Source: Corythucha ciliata
Taxonomy: Eukaryota > Arthropoda > Insecta > Hemiptera > Tingidae
Direction of reading: 5' to 3'
Assembly (NCBI GenBank): GCA_038030265.1
Contig: CM075943.1
Location: 12,152,001 to 12,216,000 of the forward strand
Length of the DNA stretch: 64,000 bases
The notes beneath the pieces are model-generated. The model worked only from the letters and a program-made list of their open reading frames with translations, ran no database searches and was not told the origin of the DNA. The position numbers were made by a program, and so were the translations under genes. Below are positions 35,897 through 47,550 of this stretch, one piece after another (position 1 is the first letter of the stretch; each line of letters begins with the position of its first letter).

Positions 35897-36190
35897 CAAA
35901 TCCACGGCTGAAATGGATAAAAAGCGCTAATTCACGGACGATATGAATAAAGAGCGCAAATTCACGACTGAAATGGAGAGACAGTGTGCTAATACGTGGA
36001 TAAAATTGAGAAAAGGCGATTGTTTCGTAGCTGGAATTGAAAAAAAAACGCCTACCCATTGTCATACCGCGGGGGGGATGACAAATCACTGTTAAAATTC
36101 AGAAAAAGCGCTAATTCGCAGCGAAAAATTGATAAAACATCTAGTTCAAGGTGAAATTGAGAAAACGCCAGAATTCGTGGTTTCTGAAGA
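35897..36190 (-). repeat. Family I array fragment, minus orientation
   Basis: Units such as AAATGGATAAAAAGCGCTAA and GAAAAAGCGCTAATTCGCAG. It runs into family III at about 36190. Confidence 0.75.
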
Positions 36191-37530
36191 CAAATTTCAT
36201 AAATAAATCGTGAATGTTATGGGGAAATTGTTTATTTTACAAGGAAATTGTCAATTTTATGATGAAATTGCCAATTTTATGAGAAATTTGTCAATTTTTT
36301 GACAAAGTTGTCTACTTTATGAGGAAATTGAGAATTTTATGAGGAAATCGTCAATTCCATCACAAAATTGTCTATTTTATTAGAAAGTTGTCAATTTGAT
36401 GAGGAAACTGTCAATTCTATGAGAAAATTGTCTATTTTATGAGGATATGATCAATTTTGTAAGGAAATTGTCGATTTTATGAGGGAATTGCCAATTTCAT
36501 GAGGAACTTGTTCATTTTATGAGAAAATAGCCACTTTCTTGAGGAAATTGTCAATTTTATGAGGAAGCTGTCAATTTGATGAGGAATTTGTCAATTATAT
36601 GAGGAATTTGTATATTTTATTAGAAAATTGTCAATTTTATGAGGAAATAATCAATTTTTGACAGAAATTGTCAATTTTGTGAGAAAATGTTATGAAAAAA
36701 TCGTCTATTTTATGAAAACGTTGTCAATTTTATGAGAAAATTGTCTATTCCACGACGAAATTGTACATTTTATTCGAAAATTGTCAATTTTATGAGGAAA
36801 TAATCAATTTTATAAGGAAATTGACAGTTTCATGAGGGAATTGACAATATTATGAGGCAATCGTCAATGTTATGACAAAATTGTTTATTTTATGCTGTAA
36901 TTGACAATACTATGAGGAATTCGTCTATTCTACCAGAAAATTATCTATTTTACGAGGAAGTTCGAAACATTATCAATTTTATGAGGCAATCGCCAATTTT
37001 ATCAGGAGATCATCTATTTTATGAGGGAATGGTCAATTTTATGAGGAAATTGCCAATTCTATGAGCAACTCATCCATTTTATGAGGAAATTGATATTTTA
37101 TTAAGAAATTGTCATTTTTTGAGGAAATGATCAATTTTATAGGGAATTTGTCAATTTTAAGAGGAAAATTGTCACTTCTATGATGAAATAATCAATTTTA
37201 TAGGGAAATTGTCTATTTTATGAGAAAATTGTTAATATCATTTGGAAAATGTCAATTTTATGACGACATTGGTCAATTTTATCAGGAAACTGTCTATTAT
37301 TATGAGGAAATTGACAATTTTATGAGGCAATCGTCAATTTTATGGCAAATTTGTTCATTATACGAGGAAATGGACAATTTTATGAGGAAATAGGCAATTT
37401 TATAGGGAAATTGTCAGTTTTGTGAGGAAATTGTCAATTTTTAAGGAAATGGTCAATTTTATGAGGAAAATTCCCATTTTATGAGGAAATTTTCAATTTT
37501 ATGAGTAGACTGTCAATTTTATGAACAGTT
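36191..37530 (+). repeat. Family III tandem array, 20-bp unit
   Basis: About 65 units of TGAGGAAATTGTCAATTTTA with point changes and occasional one-base indels, in one orientation throughout. The period is tighter than in families I and II. The unit shares TCAATTTTA with family I, suggesting it may have grown from an adjacent family I unit. No coding sequence. Confidence 0.9.
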
Positions 37531-40500
37531 AATCGGGAAATTAGCTTGCCAGTAAACCAATTTCGCTGGGTGGCCTATTTAAGTGACCGATTACGCCGAT
37601 TTTGCGCACTAAGCATCGTTTTGAGCTGGTTTCACTCAATTAATCGTGATTTCCCGGATTTCGCTTACTAAAAAACCCAATTTTGAGGGTTAAAATCGCA
37701 GTGCTTGTGATGGGACATACGATCTTTCCCTCCACCACTGCGCTGAGTTCACTTTGAGGTATATTTTTGCCAAACTAATAGTTCACGTTACATAGGTACA
37801 GTTGTTGAATGTTGTTTTTTTTTTCCACTTTTCCGGCCCTTTTGGGTTTCCTAAATTTTCCGATTTTTCAATTATCAGAGATTGAGAACTGTGTCTGTCT
37901 AGCAATGGTGTGACGTGTGGTATTTGTTGGGGCGGGAGCCGGATGGAGTCATAATATGGCCATCTCCTCATAAGCCTACTCTGGACCCCACGCCTGGGCG
38001 TTTTGGCTGGAACTGGAAAGAATGAGTCTGAATATCGCTCACCTACAGGCCCACGGTGGTAAAATGAAGTTGACCCGCTAGGGCTGGGCTGATGGATTAG
38101 CTCTGCCAGAAGCGCGAAGACACAACTTGAGTTGGAGCGAGGGAAGCTTGAGCAAATTTTTCAGACGACTGGTGGCTGCTGTGCCCACATGGCTCGGCGT
38201 GAATTTGGTTGTAGGCGGATGGCATCGTCACACAAAGACCCGAAAAGCGTGCATATAGACGAAAGGGAATTTGTATAGTAACAAGATTCGCATTTCTCGT
38301 TCTACGATGGCCATGAAATGTCTAAAGCTTCAGTGCTGACGATAACCGAGCCAAAACATTAATTTACTATACTCGGTAAGGACGAAACTCTGCTCAACGA
38401 TTGTGTGTTGAAAGGATAGATATGGAGGGTTTTACGCCCTCCCTCTCCACCATCCCTTCTTCGACTACAAAAGAAAATTTAATATCGCTGAAGTTAACAA
38501 GAAGGCCCTTAGCTTCAGTACAAGCCCACTCTTCGCTCTACCTACGCCGTAAACACTACTTCAACCTCCCCCGACCCTTCCCGACCGACGTGGATCTCCA
38601 TACCCTCTTTGCCTCCTCGAACGCCCTTTATTCCAAACACAGCTTCCCAGGGACCATCTATCTGGGGAAAAGGGGCTTTGTTGCAGTTAATTACCTAGTC
38701 ATCATACATATGAAGGGAAAGGATGAGTATGGTTGGGGGGGGAAAGGGATCAACCTTTTACTTTGCCCTCATATTCACATAGACTGGAGTCCAACATGGG
38801 TGGTAGTGTACATACTACGGTATCCTTCTCTCTCTCTCTAACACACACAGAGGTACTTTTACAACTTTCCTCAGGCACTAATCGATTGCGCAACGGAGGC
38901 AAAACGGAATTATATAGCTGGGAAATAAGTGAAATTTAAGACAATGTGGGTTTTGGCTGCCTGAGCGACTTTTTATGAGACAGTCCCCCCCTGTCCTGCT
39001 GAAAATATAGAATACCATTTTCAGTTTAACGTCCCTGGCCCTTATGGGCTCTACATTCTATAACTGAGACATTCTAAACGTCACTAAAAGGAAAAAATCT
39101 ACTATTGGAAGAATATAAGGAATATAATACCGGTGAATCGGTGAAGAAGGGGCCTGAGATTGGGAAGAGAGAAACGGATTGGAAAAGAGAGGAAATATAG
39201 TGGTACCGACGGTTGATGGGATGGGAGGGAAGAGAGGATAAAGGAGGCAATGAAAAATGGGCGCGTTGTCGATGCCCAGCGATATTGAACCACATTGAAC
39301 TCTATATCCCATTCAATATCCTTCTTTTTAAAGATTTTGCTTTTCTGAGCTCCTGGACGATGTGGGTGGTTATAGTGGCTGAGGGGGTTTAAGGAGATGA
39401 TGGTGGACGGAGGGTAATGCGAAGGACTCTGAATGGATTGACGCTTGTGAAAGATGGAACTGCGAGGGGGGGGGGCGTTCATCAAGGTTCCCTTCAGTGT
39501 TTAATTTGACATGTCCGAGGCGAGGGATGAGGTTTAAAATGATATATATGTATATATATTTGCCAGAATGTCCTGCCCCAACTCGTTCAAATAAAATCCT
39601 TGGTGTTTTTTTAGGCGACGTTATTTCTTGATTTTTTAAAAAAGAAACAACTAAAAGCCTTTAATTCTTGCCTGAAATTAACGTTTAAAACTTAGTTCAA
39701 ACGCACAAAGTTACTATATTGTTGTATTACAAAAAGTTTTAAAACGAGAGAAGAAAAAATTGTTCAATGGATTTTTCTTGCTTACCCTCAGGGGTTTAGC
39801 TCTTTTATGCTGAACGAACGGACCTTTTTACTCTCAGGAAAAAATTCGTAGCCTTCCATTTTACGGACCAATGAGCTTTTCAAATTATTTACCGGCTGTA
39901 CATCACCACGCTTTTTATTTCAAGTTGAAATTAAATTTATAAAGCGTTGAGTTTGACGAACTTTTTCTGGCGGGTAACTTGAAAAAACAGTGAAAAAAGA
40001 GAGAGAGAAAAATGAATTTATGCCAATTAAAATGAGCTTTGTAAGTCTTGATCCCAGCCGTCCGCACCATTTGCTCTTGATCTTCCTTTGAACCTGAGTT
40101 AAGCGCGGTGAAAAGATAAACAAACCAGTTTTATTGCACTTCATTTACTTAATTATCCGTTTGGTTTCCTCTCATCCAAGGAATTTGGTACGATAAAGGG
40201 GAAGTGAGGAGGGAAATAAGTTCTTACGGTAATGCATGCATGGTGAGATCTACTAATTATTTCAAAGTGACTTTCATCTTGAATAACATGACTATACTCT
40301 CGTGTTTTCCTCGGTGGTTTTGTATTTACGGTGGTGGTGGGGTGGGGGGTTCATTGGGTTTACCCTGGGGGGCAAATTATAGAAGAAGCTGAAAAAACGG
40401 CACTTTTTTATCGACGGACTACGTTTTTAAACTTCAAACTATAAAAAATAAAATTAAAAAAAAAATCAAAGAATGACTAATAAGATATGAGAGAGGAGGA

Positions 40501-40820
40501 ACGTTTCATCTAGACAACCGTGAAAGGGATGGAAATAGTCTGTTTTGAACTTCGTTTGTTTCACAAATTGATGAAATAAATAAAAAAAAGTCCTTGAAAT
40601 GAAACCATTAATTGGTTCGCTCTTCAAATAACTGCTGTAATAAAAAGCAGAGTCTTTTCAGTTCAATAAATATTCATGCATCGTATAAATTGGAGTGTAG
40701 GCTTAATTAAATGGCTCCCATCCTAGATCGTTATTCTGAGACTTATTAGTGAAAAATGAGGAACTGAGTGGTTCAATATCAGAGAGAAGTTTAATTTAAT
40801 CATTTTTAGAGAAAGTTAAT
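37531..40820. other. Unclassified DNA, no recognised gene
   Basis: Unique-looking AT-rich DNA with a strand-asymmetric purine-rich tract at about 39100-39480 and a TATATATGTATATATATT stretch near 39541. Open frames of up to 146 codons (38401-38841 plus; 39102-39485 minus) are proline-, serine- or threonine-rich and overlap other frames. No domain is recognised. Confidence 0.4.
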
Positions 40821-42943
40821 GTTTTCTATCGGGGATGCCAAATGCGACGAACATTCAGAACTGATGATACCATTTGTTGGATCAAAAAGTCATAGTTAAG
40901 CCAGAGAACTACTAATTTAAGCAGGAGGATGAAGTCAGAGTTTCGGTTAAATATCTGCCAAAACTGGCAGAATCGGGCACATTCTACCACGAAGCTAGAA
41001 ATCTGTCTGGACACTGAATTTTTTCACTTTTTGATCAGAAATGGTGACCTATCGGCCAGAAATCTGATAATGTCGCCTCATTATCATAGCTATCGAACCC
41101 GTGAGCAGTATCTTAACCCGGAAACTAAACATTTGTCTCCGTTATCGGTCATTCTAAAGCCTAATAAGATGCTTTCTGCCCGAGAAAAGTCAGCAGGAAT
41201 GCTTTCGAGGAAACCACGGAAACCGATCCACCTAAAAAAGCTTGGAATCTTTAGGCTGATCTGATGAAGCGACACCATGAACGGTTCCGCATTCCTCAGC
41301 GCTGAAACGCTCCTTTTTGACCGTAACAAAAACCACGTACCACCCCATTTACAAACCTGAACGGTTCTGCATTCCTCAGTCCTGAAACGCTCCTTTTCGA
41401 CCGTAAAAAAGCACGTAAAGGTACACCACCTCATTGACAAACCGCTGAAAATTCCAATTTCACGTCAATTAAAACCCGGAAATACACATTTTTTGGCTAT
41501 GTTTCCTTGGAACTTAATTAATTTCGTAGTAGCCGCACCCTCCACACACCCACCACGCCTCCAATTGATTGCTCGGCAGCGTCAGCCCGGTTACCCACAA
41601 TTTAAATTTATCTTGAAAACTTGCAGATGATCCACTGCCACAGAAAAGGCCCCAAAACTTGAACTGTTGCCTATAAATTAACACCCGAAGACCCGAAACT
41701 TGTAATTTCACAATATTCAGCCATTAAAAAACTTTTAATTTTGGTCAAATTAAGACTCGAATTTGAGCAAAATCACAAGTATCTTCAGTTTTACAATTAC
41801 AAGGCTAACGGCCACCCTACGCAGAAAGATGAAATTTTGACTTTTCGTGATGAACACGATTGACGCTGGGGGTTTTGACCCACCAGACAATTGTGAAAAT
41901 TGCCACTGTACTATGATCTCCATCTAGACTTGGCCAAACCGAGGAAACCGTGTTGATGTTTGAACTGGGCAGCGGTGTGGCGTCCAGCACTAAAATAATT
42001 TCCTCGGGCCCTGTTTTGCCTTCACCTTTCTCTTCTGCCCTGTGGAGGTGAGCAGCCGGGACCTCCCGGATTCGAGTTTCAGGGCAGCCACCCAGATCGC
42101 GTGTCTGGGTTCGAATCCCAATCAGAGCCCTCAATAAGCTTAAACATGGAAAAATGATGATTTTCAAGTTTCACGCTTTGGCCAGGTGCCCAGCAGTTTT
42201 TTTGACTAATAGCGATTTCCATTGAACGCACTACACCAGTGTAGTGCAGCGTCCTCTCCATAAACATGTGTTTCAATTCAGAGAGGACGGATGGGAAAAC
42301 TTACACCACACGAGTGGATTGCATTGAATGGAAAACGCCATAAAATATTAGATTCTGCCCTCAATTCGGATTCGATTTGTATACTTCTGGGAGTTCTGGG
42401 AATAATCCGTCCTTGTAGTTAGCTGAAGTGCATGTCGATCAGGCGAACAAGGTTTAAAATAACGACCTCAGTGCTAATTTTGAGTCATTGAGTGTGTCAA
42501 GGTCGTCGCCAGGAGCCATTCTGCCAGGAAGATGCTGGCAGAAAACGACAGTTCATTTGAACGGCTGTTTTATTCGATTGTTGGATACCCCGGGTCGAAA
42601 ACCATAAAGATAAGCGATCCCGTGCAATTTCTACTCAATCCGCCGAGGGCTCAAGTGAGTGATATTGAGGTCCATTTTAAACCTTTGAGAACGAGGGGTC
42701 ACATAATGACCACCACTTTTTAAAAAATAATATAGATGCTAGTTTCAAAAACCTCAGGCTCGCGGCCGGCTCGCGTATCGATTGCTAGGAGTAGGGTTCA
42801 AATTATTATTTCTTGGACCTCTTAGCAGGAATTAGCCAAACAAGTTGAATTTTTTCTATAAATTCAACTTCAGCCTCAAGGGGCGAGAAATAAAAACATT
42901 TACCTACTTTCTTTCTCTGTTCATCCAATGCAATTGGCCCCCT
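40821..42943. repeat. Family IV-like degenerate repeat DNA
   Basis: Loose repeats with GAAACTTG, TTACAAGT and GAAATT words, similar to 5281-6054. It contains a direct duplication at 41276-41437 and an isolated box-B-like word GGTTCGAATCC at 42108-42118 that is not part of a foldable tRNA. No gene recognised. Confidence 0.35.
41276..41437 (+). repeat. Direct duplication, 80-bp unit, two copies
   Basis: The block beginning TGAACGGTTCCGCATTCCTC at 41278 is repeated from 41358 with a few substitutions. Both copies contain CTGAAACGCTCCTTTT and CGACCGTAA or GACCGTAA. Confidence 0.8.
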
Positions 42944-43390
42944 TGAAAAAGTCCTAAGACAAGGGTAGTCTAAAATTCATTTAATTAACTAATTGCTGGA
43001 TATTTAAAAAAGAAAATAATAATAATCTTAAACGTGCACTGACCCGATGGGTGCGTTTGAGTTCCAAGAAGGAGTTTCTCTTTGGTGGGGTTTGCTCTTA
43101 GCGTGAGCCTCTCAGGCGCTCAGCGGTGGAGCGCCTGGCGCGAAACTAGGAGGTCGTGGGTTCAAATTCCACCTTGGAAGCAATTTTTTCTCGGAACTCG
43201 AATCAAGTAAAAATAGTAAGTATTTAGCATCATTAAAGTTTAATTCTTTATTTTCAGCCTCCCCACTCTCCCGAATTCACAGGCGTGACTAGATTGGTGC
43301 GGTGAGGGGGGAGTAATTCCTTGAATAAGACAAGAGTCGTCTAAAATTAAATTAATTAATTAATTGATGGACATTTAAAAAAGAAATGAA
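42944..43390 (+). mobile_element. SINE A tandem: truncated tail plus decayed full unit
   Basis: 42944-43031 is the 3' tail of one SINE A (GACAAGGGTAGTCTAAAATT, then AATAATAATAAT). From 43032 a second unit follows with leader, head and body. The head is decayed: box A has changed to GCGCTCAGCGG and box B has two substitutions (GGTTCAAATTC). The junction between tail and leader matches the one at 9671/9672, so the two loci share the same tandem arrangement. Confidence 0.75.
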
Positions 43391-43919
43391 TTATAAGGCG
43401 ACTTTCAGCCTTCAATAACGCGAATTTTCATCCAGTAAACTTCTAATTTCGCGGATTTTTGCCTTTAGAATGTTGCACTTTTACGGTTATTCGCCAGGAT
43501 TCGAGTGCTGTCAGGGTTGTGCTTGCCTATGCAGATTCCACTTCAACCGGCAAAAAACTTTCAATTTTGCTGAAATTGAGACGTGAAACTCTCACTGTCA
43601 CGAATCACTGTCAAGGAAAATTGTCGTGACCGGCTTGACCAGGTACCACCGGTCACGTTCGCGGAAATAAAAACCAGGAACTGACAATTTGACGGGAATA
43701 AATAGCGGAAACTATAGATAATTGTCTTTGGTATAATTAGACCCGATTTTTAGTCCCAGTGTGATGTAATTTCATGGCTATATTTGTCAGACGTCGCCGT
43801 GGCCACAAAAAAAGTCTGAAACTTGAAATTTCGCCGAAATATAGCTCTGTTTGAAGTATTTCTACGGTTATTTCTCTCATTTTTACCTAAGCATTACAGG
43901 TAAAATTTAAAATTTTCTG
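43391..43919 (+). repeat. Family IV degenerate repeat block
   Basis: Loose units around GAAACTTGAAATTTCGCCGA (about 43821) and TTTCAATTTTGCTGAAATTG (about 43558). No gene seen. Confidence 0.4.
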
Positions 43920-46900
43920 TACAATTTCAGATGTGAATTAGCGATTTTCCTCAATCTAATCACGAATTTAGCGATTTTTTCAATTTTAGCTGCGTGAATT
44001 AGCGTTTTTTCTAAATTTTAGCCGCGATGAACCCAAGAACGTGTGATACAACACTTATCCTGCTAAAATTGAGAAAAACCCGATAATTCACGGCTAAAAC
44101 TGAGAAAACACTCATTCCTAGCTTCTGCTAAAGACAACTTCATGACGTCAATTGAGGAATAACGCAAATTGCTGGCAAAAAAAAAGTGAACGAATGGCCA
44201 GTTTACTGGTAAAATTAAGAAAAACGGTAAATACCTGCATGAGCGAATTGAGAAAAAACGCTAATTTCAGGTTCAAATTGAGTGAAACCGCTAAAATTCG
44301 CGGATGAAGTTGAAGAAATCGTCAGCACCTCATGACCTCGTGACCTCATCCGCTTACACAACAAAGTAATTGCTTTTAATAAACAAGGAATTATATCCTT
44401 TGCGTTATAAATTATACGGTTTTTCTAAGTTTTAACCGTCAATTATGCCAGTTTTCTAAAAAAGAATCCGCGAATTAGGTGCTTTCTTCAATTTATCCGC
44501 AAATTTATGCTTAGTCGCGTGAATAAGCCCTTTTTCAATTTTCTTTCCACAAAATAGAGCTTTTTCTCGGCCATGGCATAAATTAATTTTCAATTTTAGC
44601 TGATAATCCCGATAAGCCGTGAATCAGCCGCAATTCTCTCAAATTGATCCGCGAATTGATGCGATTGAGTTTTTTTTTCTCAATTTCAGCCGATAATTAT
44701 CGTTTTTTCTTAATTTTAGAAGCACATATTGGCATTAGCTCCATTTCAGCCGTGAATTAGTGGGTTTCGTAAAATGTGTCCTCAAATTAGCGCTTGTCTT
44801 CAATTTTAACCTTTTTGTCCTCAATTTTTGCCGCAACTAGCAGATTTGTTTCACTGCTCAGCCACGTAAATTATGTTATTTTCTCAATTTTTGCAACGAA
44901 TCGGCGCTTTTTCTCAGCTTTTACGCAATTAAAGTCACGTATCAGCAAATTCTCTCAAAATTTATCCGTAATTTAGCACTTTCTTCTCAATTTTAGCTGC
45001 GATTACTGGCTTTAGCTCGATTTCAGCGGGGAATTAGCGGGTTTCGTGAAATGGGTCCTCAAATTAAGTACTTGCCTTAAATTTCAGCCCCGAACTAGCA
45101 GGTTCTTTTTAAATTTTAGCCGCTAATTAGCGCTTTTTTTCACTGCTTAGCCATTTTTGCCACGAGCTAGCACTTTTTCTCAGCTTTTACGCTACCTAGG
45201 CCACGAATTAGTCAAATATCTCAAATTATGATCCGTGAATGAGCGTTTTTCTTCAATCTAGCTTCGAATGAGTGTTTTTGTTTGTTGTTTTTTAGCTGTG
45301 AATTAGCGCTTTTTCTTCGTTTCAGATGCGTGAATTAGCGGCATTTCTTGAATGCGCCCTCGAATTAGCACTTGTCTTCAAATTTAGCCCCGAAAATAGA
45401 GCTTTTTTCAAGTTTAGCCGCGAAATGGAGTTTTTTTCATATTAGCCGCAAATTTAGCGCTTTTTTTCTCCTTATAGTCGTGTGAATTTTCATTTTTCTC
45501 TATGTCCACTGTGATTTCAAACTTTTCTCAATTTTATGCCAAATTTTCCCTAAATTTTAGCCGAGGTTGACTCATTTACGCAATTTAAGCTGTGACAGGG
45601 CAATTATCTGACATTGATAAGTGAATTAGCGTTTTTCACCAATTTATGTGAGTCAACAGCGCTTTTTCTCGATTTTAGCGGCAAGTTAGCGTTTTTCTCC
45701 ATTTAAGACGCGAATATTGACTTCAGCTCCGGCTCTTTAGCCGTGAATTAGCGTGTTCCATAAAATAACTAAAATTAGCACTTGTTTTAAAATTAACCGC
45801 GAAACAGCTTTTTTACCATTTCAGCCGCTAAATAGCTTTTTTACCATTTTAGCCGCGAAATAGGGTTTTTTTAAATTTTACTGGCAAATTAGCGCATTTT
45901 TTCACTGCTTAGACATGCGAATTAGCCCCATTTCTCCGTCTTTGCCGTGATTTAGCGGTTTTCTCAGTTTTAGTCCGAATTATATTTTTCAATTTCAGCC
46001 CATAATCAACTCTTTCACGCAATTTAAGTCGCTAGTGAGTCAATTCTCTCAAATTGATCCGCGAATTAGCGTTTTTCTCGTACGTATTTATCTGCGGGAA
46101 TGAGCGTTTATTCTCAATTTTAGCCGTGAGAATATTCGATTTAGCTGAATTTTTAAAGTGAGTTAGCGGGTTTTCGTGAAATGAGTCCTCAAATATGAAG
46201 CGTTTGTCTTCAATTTCAGTCACGATGTCGCGAATCTCGCTTGTTTTAACTTTTGTTCATGCGAATTAGCAGTTTTTCTCAGTTTTAGTAACGATGATGC
46301 CTCAAGAAAACACGAGTTGGCTCTTTTTTTCCCTTTTATTCGTACGAATCAGCATTTTTTCTCTATTTGAGTCACGAACTTGCCTCAAGAAACGGCAAAT
46401 TGGTGTTTACTTAATATTAGCTGGGCTTACAGAGTGATTGTTCGCTTCTTTTTTTCGCGAATTAGGGGTTTTCACAATTTAAGCAGTTAATTATTGTTTC
46501 TTTTAGTTGCAAATTAGCGCATTTTTTCCATGTGAATTAGCCCCTTTTCTCTATGCTTGCCGTGATTTAGCGCTTTTTCTCAGTTTAAACCCGAATTATT
46601 TCTCACTTTCAGCCGATAATAAACGCTTTCACGCAGTTTAAGCCCAGAAAAAGCCGATTATCACGAATTAGGGTTTTTCTCGTTTTTAGCTGGGAATGAG
46701 CGTTTATTCTCCATTTCAGCCGCGACGTACCGATTGTTTCCTTTTTAGCCGCGACTTTAGTTCTATTTGATACGTAAATTTGCGGGTTTCCTATAAAATG
46801 GGTGCTCAAATAAGCGCTTGTCTTCAATTTTAGCCACAAATGTGCGGTTGCTTCCACTTTTATTCTCAATTTTAGTCACGAACTTATTGCCTCAAAAAAC

Positions 46901-47290
46901 CACGGATTGGCCGTTTACTCCGATCCCACTGAGCGATTGTTTGCTCCTTTTTGTCATTTCTTCGCGAATTAGGTTTTTTTGCTATTTTAGCTGCTAATTA
47001 TTTCTCAACTTTAGCCGGTATTTATTGTTTTTACTCAATTTTAGTCGCAAAATATGGAGAATTTTATGAAATTAATTAATTGGCGAACCAGCATTTTTCT
47101 CAATTTTCGCTGCGAATGAGCGCTTATTCTCAATTTTAGCCGTAAAACAGCGATTTTTTTTCTCGATTTAAGCGGCGAATTAGTTTTTTTTCGGGTTTTA
47201 TATATCAATTAGCACTTTTTAACTATTTTCCCAAATTTTTGGCCATGGCTTGCTATAACGATTTGCACATTAGCAGGCCTATTCAATTTT
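43920..47290 (+). repeat. Largest family I array, mostly plus orientation
   Basis: Degenerate 29-31 bp units over 3.4 kb. About 44050-44310 is in minus orientation and the rest is plus. Higher-order markers recur, including a GGGTTTCGTGAAATGGGTCC relative at about 44763, 45029, 46169 and 46788, and TGCCTCAAGAAA relatives at about 46300, 46384 and 46890. Confidence 0.85.
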
Positions 47291-47411
47291 ACACGCTTAA
47301 GGGCTTACGGAAATTTTGTACAAAGGCCGCAGGTCACGGGCTAGCCAGCTATGAAAGCGATGGCAAACTGTGATCCTGACTGTCTAATGATTAACGAAGA
47401 AGCAAGTTTCT

Positions 47412-47550
47412 GGGGGCCTATTCTCTAACTCCGAAGCAATAGTTTTTTGGAAGTCATATGTTTATTTCATTCATTTTCTTCGAACAAATGAATGAAATAG
47501 ACACATGGCTGGCGAAAAAAATATTACTTCTTGTTAGAGAATAGGCCCCC
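47412..47550. mobile_element. Palindromic MITE-like element
   Basis: Ends are GGGGGCCTATTCTCTAAC and its exact inverse GTTAGAGAATAGGCCCCC. The arms continue imperfectly to a short loop near 47484 (CATTCATTTTC.../...AAATGAATG). The whole is 139 bp and would fold into one long hairpin. No target duplication is evident. Confidence 0.75.

Noticed and set aside
36191..37530. CRISPR-like array
   Set aside because: 20-bp units follow one another directly with no unique spacers, in eukaryotic-type DNA. A simple tandem satellite.
38401..38841. 146-codon open frame, plus strand
   Set aside because: No domain, and it ends in a CT-repeat tract. Likely chance.
42025..42130. Second tRNA gene or SINE head with box B GGTTCGAATCC
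   Set aside because: No matching acceptor stem or convincing box A upstream. At most a fragment.
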